A model generated the notes under the pieces. That model made no database searches, was not told the DNA's origin, and was given only the letters and a program-made list of their open reading frames with translations. From Sva-07 sp038321235 (GTDB lineage: Bacteria; Actinomycetota; Acidimicrobiia; Acidimicrobiales; Ilumatobacteraceae), in NCBI GenBank assembly GCA_038321235.1, contig JBBQEU010000014.1:1-39782 (forward strand): a DNA stretch of 39,782 bases. Reading direction: 5' to 3'. How positions within the stretch are numbered: the first letter of the stretch is position 1; each line of letters starts with the position of its first letter. This document shows positions 1 to 7,525 of the stretch, piece by piece. Both the position numbers and the translations under genes were made by a program.

Positions 1-505
1 CGTCATCACCCGAACCTCCGTCGAGCGTGCCGACGGTGTAGGCAGCGGTCGCCGACAGACCGCGCAGCACATCGTCGCGTTCGACACGGAGGTGCGTAGC
101 AATCTCGTCGACCGTCGGTGCACGACCGTTTCGCTGCGAGAGTTCTTCCGACGCATTGCGTACCAACAGGTGGAGTTCCTTTGCCCCGCGGGGCACGCGA
201 ACCGCCCACGACCGATCGCGGAAGTGCCGCTTCAGTTCGCCTTCGATCGTGCGCCCGGCGAACGCCGAGAACGCTGCGCCGTATTCCGGATCGAATCGGT
301 CGACCGCCTTGACCAAGCCCACCATGGCCACCTGGCGTAGGTCGTCGTCGCTTCCGCCCGCTCGGCGGAATCGATTCGCTATGTGGGCTGCGAGACCCAT
401 GTGCCGCTCGACCAGCTGATTGCGCAGCTTGCGGCTCTTCGACGCGGCGAACTGGCGGAACAGCTCGAGGTCGTCGAGGTCGTCCACCGTGGACGTGTCG
501 CTCAT
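1..505 (-). CDS. RNA polymerase sigma factor, SigF/SigB family (partial)
   Basis: Reading the minus strand from an ATG at 505 gives 168 open codons running off the left edge, so the C-terminus (region 4) is missing. Residues about 30-100 are sigma-70 region 2, including DLRQVAMVGLVKAVDRFDPE (56-75) and RTIEGELKRHFRDRSW (85-100). The VRVPRGAKEL stretch and residues 110-147 match region 3 with its helix-turn-helix-like DEIATHL. The conserved EGELKRHFRDR..VRVPR pattern is typical of the stress/sporulation SigB/SigF/SigG group. It directs RNA polymerase to stress promoters and is normally held by an RsbW-type kinase. The ATG overlaps the stop of the upstream anti-sigma gene by 4 nt (ATGA), so the two are probably translationally coupled. 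Confidence 0.93.
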   Translation of the reverse strand, partial: MSDTSTVDDLDDLELFRQFAASKSRKLRNQLVERHMGLAAHIANRFRRAGGSDDDLRQVAMVGLVKAVDRFDPEYGAAFSAFAGRTIEGELKRHFRDRSWAVRVPRGAKELHLLVRNASEELSQRNGRAPTVDEIATHLRVERDDVLRGLSATAAYTVGTLDGGSGDD

Positions 506-936
506 GCTTCGGTCGTCGTGCGCTCGGCGTCCGACGCGGTGGAGGACGCCTCCGAGGCCAACTTCATCAACGTGACCCCCGTTCCGTCGACGTCATAGCG
601 GTCGACGACCGAGTCGAGGATGCTCGAAGCGAGGTCGTCGAGTTCTATGCCCACGTCACGCTTGTCGGTGGTGATCGTGACGGTGACACCGGCGCCGTCG
701 AGTTCGAACGATGCTTCGATGCGGTCATCGGGCGCTCCTTCGCGATCGGCAAGCGACGACACGACTTCGCTGATCGCAAGGCGGAGATCGTCGATCTCGT
801 CGATCGAGAAGCCGGCATCGGCGCCGAGCGATGCGGCCACGGTGCGCAAGGTGGCAAAAAATTCGGTGCGTAGCGGCACGGACACCTCGACCCGATCCGA
901 TCCGACGGAGGTGGGGGACGACGCTTGTTCTGGCAT
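502..936 (-). CDS. RsbW/UsfX-like anti-sigma factor with degenerate N-box
   Basis: This is a 144-residue protein with the fold pattern of an HATPase_c_2 anti-sigma kinase: VSVPLRTEFFATLRTVAASL (residues 18-37), then DEIDDLRLAISEV (46-58) and a C-terminal DGTGVTLMKLAS. Family members bind a cognate sigma factor in the cytoplasm and release it when an anti-anti-sigma protein is engaged. The usual N-box reads SEAxTNAV; here the Asn position is Ser (SEVVSSLA), so Mg-ATP binding may be weak or lost. I chose the ATG at 936; upstream in-frame codons run through low-complexity sequence and the candidate promoter. The gene directly precedes and overlaps the sigma gene, which identifies the partner. 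Confidence 0.85.
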   Translation of the reverse strand: MPEQASSPTSVGSDRVEVSVPLRTEFFATLRTVAASLGADAGFSIDEIDDLRLAISEVVSSLADREGAPDDRIEASFELDGAGVTVTITTDKRDVGIELDDLASSILDSVVDRYDVDGTGVTLMKLASEASSTASDAERTTTEA

Positions 937-974
937 GAGATTCACAGGATAACGGCTTCGTACATGCGGCCATG

Positions 975-1000
975 CTGCCCACTGGGACGACCCGGCAAAC
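975..1000 (-). promoter_or_regulatory. Candidate SigF/SigB-type promoter of the anti-sigma/sigma operon
   Basis: On the minus strand GTTT (1000-997) is followed after exactly 16 nt by GGGCAG (980-975), 39 nt before the ATG at 936. The known actinobacterial SigF/SigB consensus is about GTTT-N14-17-GGGTAY, so one key base differs (C for T). Autoregulation of such operons by their own sigma factor is common. The assignment is inference from motif and position. Confidence 0.45.
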
Positions 1001-1040
1001 TGGACCGACCCGACAATCTGAATCAGGTCGATCGCGACAG

Positions 1041-1066
1041 GTTTGGAGTCGGACGATCTCGGGCAC
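1041..1066 (+). promoter_or_regulatory. Candidate SigF/SigB-type promoter of the peptide-hemerythrin operon
   Basis: GTTT (1041-1044), 16 nt, then GGGCAC (1061-1066), 67 nt before the ATG at 1133. The architecture is the same as the divergent signal at 975-1000, including the 16-nt spacer and GGGCA core. Two matching signals facing opposite ways in a 196-nt gap next to a SigF-family gene suggest a shared regulon. Confidence 0.42.
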
Positions 1067-1132
1067 GAGCACTGTGTCGGCGACACATCGTCGCCGACGT
1101 CGGCACGCCGACTGAACGATAGGACACACATC

Positions 1133-1210
1133 ATGGGTTACGGCATCGGGGGCATCCTTGTTCTCATTCTGGTCATTCTCGCCATCGTCTACTTCGCCAA
1201 GCGGGTCTGA
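1133..1210 (+). CDS. 25-residue single-pass membrane peptide
   Basis: The ATG at 1133 is preceded by AGGA (1122-1125) at good spacing and opens 25 codons: MGYGIGG, a run of about 14 aliphatic residues (ILVLILVILAIVYF), then AKRV and a stop. This is a complete transmembrane helix with a short positive C-terminal tail, so it is probably inserted with the C-terminus inside. Its TGA overlaps the hemerythrin ATG by one base (TGATG), so the two are co-translated. I do not recognise a named family; very small hydrophobic stress peptides of this form are common in actinobacteria. Its short length makes it easy for gene callers to miss. Confidence 0.72.
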   Translation: MGYGIGGILVLILVILAIVYFAKRV

Positions 1211-1677
1211 TGGCGAGGTCCACCACCGACCAGGAGACGATCTTCGAGGCGCTGCGTGACGATCACGAGATCCAGCGCACGCTGATCGCCATCCTGGTCG
1301 ACACGCACGGCGACAGCGACGGCCGACGCGAGATCTTCGACAAGGTGCAGCGCGAGCTGCGAGCACACGCCGCCGCCGAGGAACGGTACTTCTACGTCCC
1401 GTTGATGGAGTCCGACACCACGCAGGATCAGGCGCGGCACTCCGTCGCCGAGCACAAGGAACTCGACGACTACCTCGAACAGCTCGAGCAGTACGACCGC
1501 ACGGCTCCGCAGTGGTTACTGACCGCACGCGACCTCGCCGAGCGGCTCGTCCATCATCTCGACGAAGAGGAGACCGAGGTCTTCCCAGTCGCCGGACGGG
1601 TCTTGTCGGACGACGACAAGGCCAAGCTCGCCGAGGATTACCGCGCCGACATGGAACGACATCGCGCCGAGGACTGA
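1210..1677 (+). CDS. Hemerythrin HHE-domain protein
   Basis: This 155-residue protein fits the size of a single four-helix hemerythrin domain. Likely di-iron ligands are visible: H19 (DDHE), H53 and E57 (RAHAAAEE), H77/H82 (RHSVAEHKELDD) and H115/H116 with E119/E120 (VHHLDEEETEVFP). Such cytoplasmic proteins bind O2 or NO, or act as peroxide/iron sensors. It is translated with the upstream 25-residue membrane peptide (1-nt overlap) from a candidate SigF-type promoter, which suggests an oxidative or nitrosative stress role. A strong stem-loop follows its stop codon. Confidence 0.93.
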   Translation: MARSTTDQETIFEALRDDHEIQRTLIAILVDTHGDSDGRREIFDKVQRELRAHAAAEERYFYVPLMESDTTQDQARHSVAEHKELDDYLEQLEQYDRTAPQWLLTARDLAERLVHHLDEEETEVFPVAGRVLSDDDKAKLAEDYRADMERHRAED

Positions 1678-1702
1678 CGCCACAGCGTCCAGATCCCGCC
1701 GG

Positions 1703-1736
1703 GTCCCCCCTCGCCGTCAGCTCGGCGAGGGGGGAC
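1703..1736. terminator. Strong bidirectional stem-loop between convergent genes
   Basis: GTCCCCCCTCGCCG (1703-1716) and CGGCGAGGGGGGAC (1723-1736) form a perfect 14-bp stem with the 6-nt loop TCAGCT, followed by TTTC on the plus strand. It lies 25 nt after the hemerythrin stop. The loop contains the minus-strand stop codon of the convergent zinc-ribbon gene (1717-1719). Confidence 0.85.
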
Positions 1737-2088
1737 TTTCGCGTTCGGCCTCGGGAAGCGCCCGCAGTACGGATGCCTGCCGGTCAGATGCAGTCGGCCC
1801 GTAGGGACTGACGAACACACCGCGAGCTCCGCAGCTCGGGCACGTCAGAGCCGACACGTGGAGCATGTCGGCGGGGTCGCTCGCACCCTCCAGGCGCTGG
1901 CTCCAGGCTCGCTCGAACGACGACGCCGGGCTCTCGACATCGCAATTCTGACAGCGAAGAATGTCATGAGCGGAATCGCCAGCGGCGACGTCGAACTCCG
2001 TCGTGTAGCCCGTCTCCTCGGCGAGATCGAGCACGTCGGCGAGCTGCGTTGCCCCGGTCGGGATGTCGGGAGTCGCGTCGGAGTTCAT
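1717..2088 (-). CDS. Small zinc-ribbon-like protein of unknown function
   Basis: The 123-residue protein has two CxxC pairs, C46-C49 (RCQNC) and C83-C86 (CPSCG), as expected for one structural zinc site. The N-terminal half is acidic and polar, and there is no signal peptide or membrane segment. I do not recognise a characterised family. Its ATG overlaps the stop of the upstream AI-2E-type permease gene by 4 nt (ATGA), so it is the last gene of a leftward operon. Its stop codon lies in the loop of the terminator hairpin at 1703-1736. Confidence 0.8.
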   Translation of the reverse strand: MNSDATPDIPTGATQLADVLDLAEETGYTTEFDVAAGDSAHDILRCQNCDVESPASSFERAWSQRLEGASDPADMLHVSALTCPSCGARGVFVSPYGPTASDRQASVLRALPEAERESPPSPS

Positions 2089-3245
2089 GCTGTGTCGATA
2101 CCCGACGCCGAACTGATCGAACCACCGTCGGTGATCACGAGTTCACCATCCCCGACGCCGTCCGGTCGGGAGAGTTCGGCTGCCGCACGCACCGCCGCAC
2201 TCACCGCCGCCGCCAGCGGTACTGCGACGAGCGCGCCGAGGATGCCGCCGAGCGCGAACCCGACAGCGAGGCTGACGAGGATCACGATCGGATGTAGCGA
2301 GACCTGACGACGCATCACGATGGGAAGGATCACGTCGCCCTCGATCTGCTGCACCGCCAGCACCACGAAGCCCAAGATGATCGCAGTCACCACGTCGCCG
2401 GACGTCAGCGCGATGGCCACGGCCAGAGCGCCCGTCAGCGTGGCACCGATGATCGGGAAGAACGACGCCACGACCGTCAGCACCGCAACGGGAACAGCGG
2501 CAGGCACCCCGAGGATCAACATGGCACCACCGATCAAGACACCGTCGACGACACCGGTGATCGCGACACCACGAATCCAGCCCTGCAGGCTGGCGATCGC
2601 CGCGCGTCCCGACGCGTCCACCGTCTCGCGACGCACGAATCGGATCTTCGACAGCACCCACGACCACAAGTAAGGGCCGTCCTTGAGGAAGAAGAACAAC
2701 AACACCACCATCAGGAACAGCCCGCCGATGACTTCGGCCGCCAGGCGCGCAGTGGTGGCCGGCTCGTCGAGGAGCCCGGAGCCGGCTCGATCGGTCACAT
2801 CGGTGACGGCGCCGGACAATGAATCGACGGTCTCGGCGCTCAGTCCCAGCGGCCCGTCCTGTAGCCACTCTTCGATGTCGCTCACAGCGGTGTCGATCTC
2901 GCTCGAGACGTCGTCGATGGCGCCGGCGATCGACGAGGCGAGGGCGAATCCCACGCCGACGAGCAACCCAACGGCGAGCAGCAGCACCAACCAGGTGGCG
3001 AGCAGGCGCGGGACCCGGCGCGCCAGTCGCTCGACGAGCGGGACCAGCAGCGCCGTCAACACGAGCGCGACTGCGAGTGGAACGATGACGACCGTCAGCC
3101 GTGAGGTGAGCCACACGAGGGCGACCACCGCAGCAGCGACGACGACGAATCGCCATGCCCACTGGGCCCCATCTTCGAGGAACCGCGGGACGGTCGCGCG
3201 AGACGGGCGTGCGGGTGCAGCATCTGATGTCGAGCTCGTTGGCAT
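2085..3245 (-). CDS. AI-2E family (PerM-type) membrane permease
   Basis: This is a 386-residue polytopic membrane protein. Two hydrophobic helices lie near residues 30-75 and another near 85-107. An acidic extracytoplasmic loop follows (DDVSSEIDTAVSDIEEWLQD, about 110-130), then VIGGLFLMVVLLFFFLKDGP. The C-terminal half has the family signature of glycine-rich helices, SFFPIIGATLTG and QQIEGDVILPIVMRRQVSLHP. The superfamily (formerly UPF0118/DUF20) includes TqsA and Na+/H+ antiporters; substrate cannot be told from sequence. Its stop overlaps the zinc-ribbon gene, and an RsbW-like gene lies 44 nt upstream. Confidence 0.93.
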   Translation of the reverse strand: MPTSSTSDAAPARPSRATVPRFLEDGAQWAWRFVVVAAAVVALVWLTSRLTVVIVPLAVALVLTALLVPLVERLARRVPRLLATWLVLLLAVGLLVGVGFALASSIAGAIDDVSSEIDTAVSDIEEWLQDGPLGLSAETVDSLSGAVTDVTDRAGSGLLDEPATTARLAAEVIGGLFLMVVLLFFFLKDGPYLWSWVLSKIRFVRRETVDASGRAAIASLQGWIRGVAITGVVDGVLIGGAMLILGVPAAVPVAVLTVVASFFPIIGATLTGALAVAIALTSGDVVTAIILGFVVLAVQQIEGDVILPIVMRRQVSLHPIVILVSLAVGFALGGILGALVAVPLAAAVSAAVRAAAELSRPDGVGDGELVITDGGSISSASGIDTA

Positions 3246-3249
3246 CGTC

Positions 3250-3271
3250 GGCGGGAGTACCCAGTCCCGCC
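3250..3271 (-). promoter_or_regulatory. Stem-loop immediately before the permease start codon
   Basis: GGCGGGA (3250-3256) and TCCCGCC (3265-3271) form a 7-bp perfect stem with an 8-nt loop, ending about 5 nt before the permease ATG (3245). It occupies the place of a ribosome binding site, so it may modulate translation or trim read-through from the upstream kinase gene. No T-run follows. Confidence 0.35.
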
Positions 3272-3289
3272 GGGCCCAACCGTGCCGGG

Positions 3290-3709
3290 TCAGTCGACGC
3301 GGAACGTGCAGTGCACGGTGACCGTGGACTCGTCGGATTCGACGGACACCTCGTCACTGATCGAGCGGACGATCGCCAGCCCCCGACCCGTGCGCACAGC
3401 GGGCAACGGTCCAGCCCACGTCGATGGATCGGCGATTCCTGACGTTGTACGGACGGATCGCACCGAGATCGCCACCGTCGGGGGATCAGCGGTGAGTGCG
3501 ACGGTGACGGTCACCGGTTCCTCGCCGCCGTACTCGACGGCGTTCGTGACGAGTTCACTCACAGCCAGTTCCAGGTCGCCACCGACGTCTGCACCGTCGA
3601 CGACGTCGGCGGTGGCATCGCGTACGAACCGTCGCGCCTGGCTGATCGACACCGCCTGGCCTGCGAACGTGCGCTGTGCCACTTGCGGCGGTGGCGACTC
3701 GGCAATCAC
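3290..3709 (-). CDS. RsbW-like ATP-binding anti-sigma/serine kinase
   Basis: From a GTG at 3709 the protein is 139 residues. It has an intact HATPase_c_2 core: SQARRFVRDAT (23-33), N-box DLELAVSELVTNAVEYGG (45-62) with Asn56, and G-box GRGLAIVRSISDEV (108-121). Proteins of this kind phosphorylate or bind STAS anti-anti-sigma partners in stress signalling. Unlike the kinase at 502-936, the Mg-binding Asn is present, so it should be ATP-competent. The start is uncertain: the frame stays open further upstream but that part is low-complexity Arg/Pro/Ser and overlaps the opposite ACT gene. It is probably first in the operon with the permease and zinc-ribbon genes. Confidence 0.82.
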   Translation of the reverse strand: MIAESPPPQVAQRTFAGQAVSISQARRFVRDATADVVDGADVGGDLELAVSELVTNAVEYGGEEPVTVTVALTADPPTVAISVRSVRTTSGIADPSTWAGPLPAVRTGRGLAIVRSISDEVSVESDESTVTVHCTFRVD

Positions 3710-3950
3710 CGACTGCCCGCTTCGAGGGCGGAATGGACGCGGGCGTCGAGCTCGGAACCGTTCGTTCGTCCATGATCCTGTTCCGTCGCCACCACGGCGA
3801 AACGGTAGCGCAGGCGGCGCGTGAAATCGAAGACCCCACCGTTCATACCAGCGTGCAACACGTCGCTGCAGTACCCACGTCGTCGATCGCCAACCATCGC
3901 CGTGTCGGCTGTCGCTGACGAACATCATCGGGCCGTGCCAGACTCCGGTC
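3710..3950. other. Divergent intergenic region
   Basis: These 241 nt separate the leftward RsbW-like gene from the rightward ACT gene and must hold both promoters. I see no convincing -35/-10 pair, repeat or RNA structure. If the kinase uses an upstream start it would shrink. Confidence 0.5.
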
Positions 3951-4502
3951 ATGGCAACGCTCGTGCTCACCGTGATCGGCGACGATCGCGCTGGACTCGT
4001 CGACGCCCTCGCCGGACCGATCGCAGCGCACGGCGGCAACTGGGATCGCAGCCACATGGCGCGCCTGGCCGGCAAGTTCGCCGGAATCGTCGTCGTGTCG
4101 GTCCCCGACGAACGCACTGACGAGCTGACTGCGGAGTTGGGCACGCTCGCTGCGCAAGGGCTGCTCGACGTGACCGTGGCAATCGCCGCCGCCGACGGAC
4201 CGCGAGAGCGCGACAAATTCCTGGCGCTTCACCTGATCGGTCAGGACCGACCTGGCATCATTCGCGAGATCGCGAGCGCGTTGGCCCAACGCAACGTCAG
4301 CATCGAGGAACTCGAGACGTCCGCATCGTCGGCCCCGATGTCCGGGGAATTCCTCTTCGAGGCCACCGCAACGCTTCGCGTGCCCGCTGACAGCGATCCC
4401 GACGACCTACGTCGCACACTCGAAGACATCGCCAGCGAGCTCATGGTCGATCTCGACGTCACCGAACGCCACGTCGAACGCCCCTCGTCCGGGAGGGGGT
4501 GA
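3951..4502 (+). CDS. Tandem ACT-domain regulatory protein (GcvR-like)
   Basis: The 183-residue protein is two ACT domains: residues about 3-75 beginning LVLTVIGDDRAGLVDALAGP, and about 90-170 beginning FLALHLIGQDRPGIIREIAS. Both have the DRxGl/DRPGi turn where ACT pairs bind an amino acid at the domain interface. E. coli GcvR, a two-ACT repressor-partner in glycine cleavage control, has this architecture, but ligand and partner here are unknown. The stop codon is 2 nt from the selD ATG, so the two are co-transcribed. A link to serine/selenium metabolism is speculative. Confidence 0.88.
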   Translation: MATLVLTVIGDDRAGLVDALAGPIAAHGGNWDRSHMARLAGKFAGIVVVSVPDERTDELTAELGTLAAQGLLDVTVAIAAADGPRERDKFLALHLIGQDRPGIIREIASALAQRNVSIEELETSASSAPMSGEFLFEATATLRVPADSDPDDLRRTLEDIASELMVDLDVTERHVERPSSGRG

Positions 4503-4504
4503 CG

Positions 4505-5584
4505 ATGACGACAGACGACGAACCGGGTAACGCGCGGGATCGGATCCGGTTGACCCAGTTCAGCCACGGCGCCGGTTGAGGCTGCAAGCTCGCCCCAGGC
4601 GAGCTGGCGCACGTGGTGCGCCACCTGAACTCCGCCCATCCCGAACAGCTGCTCGTCGGGCCGGACACCGGCGACGACGCCGCGGTCTGGAAGCTCGACG
4701 ACGAGCGTGCGCTGGTGTCGACCGCCGACTTCATCACGCCGGTGGTCGATGATGCGCGCACCTGGGGCAGGGTGGCGGCCGCCAACAGCGTGTCGGACAT
4801 CTACGCCATGGGCGCACGGCCGCTGTTTGCGCTGAACCTGGTTGGTTGGAACACCGATGCGTTGCCGACGTCGCTGCTCGGCGAGGTGCTCGCCGGCGGG
4901 CAGGACATCGCCACCGAAGCGGGCTTCGTGATCGCAGGCGGACACACGATCGATGACCCCGAGCCGAAGTACGGCATGGCGGTCACCGGCGAAGCCCACC
5001 CTGACCGACTCCTCACCAATGTCGGATTGCGTGCCGGCCAGGACATCGTGCTCACCAAACCGCTCGGTGTCGGTGTGCTGACGACCGCGATCAAGAACGA
5101 ACGCGCCACCCCCGAGCAGGCCGACTCGGCGGTGGCCTCGATGGTCCGGCTCAACGACGTGGCCTCACGACTCGCGCTCGCCGCCGGCGCCACGGGGTGT
5201 ACGGACGTGACCGGGTTCGGGTTGCTGGGCCATCTCGGCCGCATGGCGCTCGAATCCGGGGTGTCGGTCACGATCGAGTTCGCAGCGGTGCCGTTCCTCC
5301 CGGGTGCCGTCGAGCTGGCCGCCGACGGGGTGATGCCAGGCGGAAGTCGACGCAATCTGGCCTGGGCGCTCGAGTTCGTCGACGTCGGACTGCACGACGA
5401 GAACACCCAGCTGCTGCTGGCCGATGCTCAGACCTCCGGCGGGCTCGTATTCGGTGTCGACCCGTCGGAGACCGCCGGCGTGCTCGCCGAACTCGCCGCC
5501 ACCGGCCACCAGGCCGCTCGTATCGGCACCGCCAGGGCGGCCAGCACCTCCAGCACCGGCCAACCCGGCATCATCCTGCGCTGA
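4505..5584 (+). CDS. selD: Selenophosphate synthetase (selenide, water dikinase), Sec-containing, TGA recoded
   Basis: The reading frame starts at ATG 4505 and crosses an in-frame TGA at 4577-4579 that replaces the catalytic Cys. The context reads SHGAG-U-GCKLAP, matching the SelD active-site motif GxG(C/U)GCK. Sec is residue 25 and the essential Lys is residue 28. The product is 359 residues, normal for SelD, whereas an ATG at 4613 would give a 323-residue protein lacking the active site. Later signatures include DTGDDAAVW, the AIR-synthase-like middle GGHTIDDPEPKYGMAVTGE and TDVTGFGLLGHLGRM. SelD makes selenophosphate from selenide and ATP in the cytoplasm, for Sec-tRNA and selenouridine. 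It follows the ACT gene by 2 nt. The organism must have SelA, SelB and tRNA-Sec elsewhere. Confidence 0.95.
4587..4623 (+). promoter_or_regulatory. Candidate bacterial SECIS stem-loops after the selD UGA
   Basis: Two perfect 8-bp hairpins lie back to back after the TGA (4577-4579). The first is AGCTCGCC / CCA / GGCGAGCT (4587-4605). The second is TGGCGCAC / GTG / GTGCGCCA (4605-4623). They share the T at 4605. The second has a G-U in its apical loop 33 nt after the UGA, within the range usually given for bacterial SECIS elements. Either could be the SelB-binding element; the assignment is inference. Confidence 0.55.
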
Positions 5585-5704
5585 CCCCCGGTCCCCCCGT
5601 TTGCCGTCCCACGTTTGCGTTGGATTTTCGGTGGACCGGGTCACCCAGAACCTCGAACAAACGTGAGTTGAGCGCGAGCGAACCAGGCAGGGCAGACTCT
5701 CGTG

Positions 5705-7525
5705 ATGAGCGTCGACCAGTACCCGACCGACACCACCGATCTCACCGCCGCCGATGTGGCGTGGGACATCGACAGCATCCTTCCCGACGGCGCAACGCCA
5801 ACCGAGCTGTTCGATCAGGCCGACGTGCTCGCCAACGGTCTCGCCGATCTGCGCGGACGTGTCGCCCAACTCGATGCCGGAGAGCTCAGCGACGCCATGC
5901 ACACCATGGCCGACCTCCAGGACCTCATGTCCCGCGCCGCCTACCACGCCATGCTCGCGTTCTCCACCGCCACTGACGACCCGGCGCACGGCGCCGCGAT
6001 GGCCGCCGCCCAAGAACGTTCCACAGCGATCGGCACCAAGCTGATCTTCTTCGACCTCGAGTGGGCCGCGGCCGACGACGACCACACCTCGACCGTGCTC
6101 GCCGATCCCCGCCTCGAGTTCTGCCGCCACCACCTCGACAATCTCCGCCTGAGCCGGCCCTACCTACTGTCCGAAGCCGAAGAGACGATCGTCGCCGAGA
6201 AGAGCCAGACCGGATTCGCCGCCTGGACACGTCTCTTCGACGAACTCACCTCGGCGATCACGGTCGACCTTCCCGACGACCTCGGCGGCAGCGGCGTCGC
6301 ACTCATGCAGGGTCTCTCGATGATGCAGCATCCCGATCGAGCGGTGCGAGAACAATTGGCCTCAGCGGTCACCGCCGGCCTCGAACCAGGCCTGCGTACC
6401 AGGGCGTACCTGTTCAACACGTTGTTGCACGACAAGTCGATCGACGACCGACTGCGCGGCTATCCCTCGTGGATCTCGTCGCGCAACTTGGCCAACGAAG
6501 CTTCCGACGAGTCGGTGCAGGCACTCGTCGACGCCGTGGTCGACAACTATTCGATCGCCCAGCGCTGGTACACACTCAAGGCCAAGGTCCTCGGACTCGA
6601 CCGCCTCGCCGACTACGACCGCATGGCGTCGGTTGCCAGCGCCGACCGCGAAATAGGGTGGTCCGAGGGCACCAGTATCGTCCGCGACGCCTACGCATCG
6701 TTCTCGCCTGAGCTCGCCGACATCGTCGGACGCTTCATCGACGAATCGTGGATCGATGCGCCGGTTCGCCCCGGCAAGCGCGGCGGCGCGTTCGCCGCTG
6801 GGGTGTCGCCGAACCATCACCCCTACGTGCTGCTGAACTGGACCTCGAAAAGCCGTGACGTCGCCACACTGGCCCACGAACTCGGCCACGGCGTGCACTT
6901 CTACCTCGCCCGCGAACAGGGCATCTTTCATCAGAGCACGCCGCTCACGCTGGCCGAGACGGCGTCGGTCTTCGGTGAGACCGTCACCAGCAACCGGCTG
7001 CTCTCGATGATCGACGACCCCAACGAACGCTTCGCGCTGCTGGCGTCGACGTTGGAGGATTCGATCGCCACCGTGTTCCGCCAGATCGCCATGAACCGTT
7101 TCGAGCACGCCGTCCACACCGCCCGACGCAGCGAAGGCGAACTGAGCGTCGAACGTTTCGGCGACCTGTGGGCCGAGAGCCAGCAGGCGATGCTCGGCGA
7201 CTCGGTCGAGCTCACCGACGGCTATCGAAACTGGTGGAGCTACGTGCCTCACTTCATGGGCTCGCCGGGCTACGTGTACGCGTACGCCTACGGACAGTTG
7301 CTGGCATTGTCGGTGTATGCCCGCTACCGCGAGGAGGGCGACGCGTTCGTACCTGCCTACCTCGACCTGCTCCGCGCCGGCGGATCCGACACACCAGAGA
7401 ACCTCGCCCGGATCGTCGACTGCGACCTCACCGATCCGAACTTCTGGCGTGACGGCCTCAAGATCGTCGAGGGCCAGTTGACCGCGGCCGAAGATGCAGC
7501 TCGAGCGGCCGGACGTCTGTCCTGA
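5705..7525 (+). CDS. pepF: Oligoendopeptidase F-type M3 metallopeptidase
   Basis: The protein has 606 residues from ATG 5705 (a GTG at 5702 is the alternative; an AGGCAGGG-like purine run lies upstream). The zinc site is HELGH at 391-395, followed by LAETASVFGE carrying the third ligand Glu. The helical M3 fold and the C-terminal YVYAYAYGQLLALSVYARY stretch are typical of PepF. Cytoplasmic PepF cleaves peptides of about 7-17 residues during protein turnover. There is no signal peptide. The gene is separated from selD by 120 nt without a clear terminator and is probably transcribed on its own or with panB. Confidence 0.93.
   Translation: MSVDQYPTDTTDLTAADVAWDIDSILPDGATPTELFDQADVLANGLADLRGRVAQLDAGELSDAMHTMADLQDLMSRAAYHAMLAFSTATDDPAHGAAMAAAQERSTAIGTKLIFFDLEWAAADDDHTSTVLADPRLEFCRHHLDNLRLSRPYLLSEAEETIVAEKSQTGFAAWTRLFDELTSAITVDLPDDLGGSGVALMQGLSMMQHPDRAVREQLASAVTAGLEPGLRTRAYLFNTLLHDKSIDDRLRGYPSWISSRNLANEASDESVQALVDAVVDNYSIAQRWYTLKAKVLGLDRLADYDRMASVASADREIGWSEGTSIVRDAYASFSPELADIVGRFIDESWIDAPVRPGKRGGAFAAGVSPNHHPYVLLNWTSKSRDVATLAHELGHGVHFYLAREQGIFHQSTPLTLAETASVFGETVTSNRLLSMIDDPNERFALLASTLEDSIATVFRQIAMNRFEHAVHTARRSEGELSVERFGDLWAESQQAMLGDSVELTDGYRNWWSYVPHFMGSPGYVYAYAYGQLLALSVYARYREEGDAFVPAYLDLLRAGGSDTPENLARIVDCDLTDPNFWRDGLKIVEGQLTAAEDAARAAGRLS

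Noticed and set aside
3710..4216. Longer N-terminus for the RsbW-like kinase up to 4216
   Set aside because: It would overlap the well-supported ACT gene on the other strand and has no domain-like sequence.
4613..5584. SelD starting at ATG 4613
   Set aside because: It would lack the Sec/Cys and Lys active site; the upstream frame through TGA restores the conserved motif and normal length.
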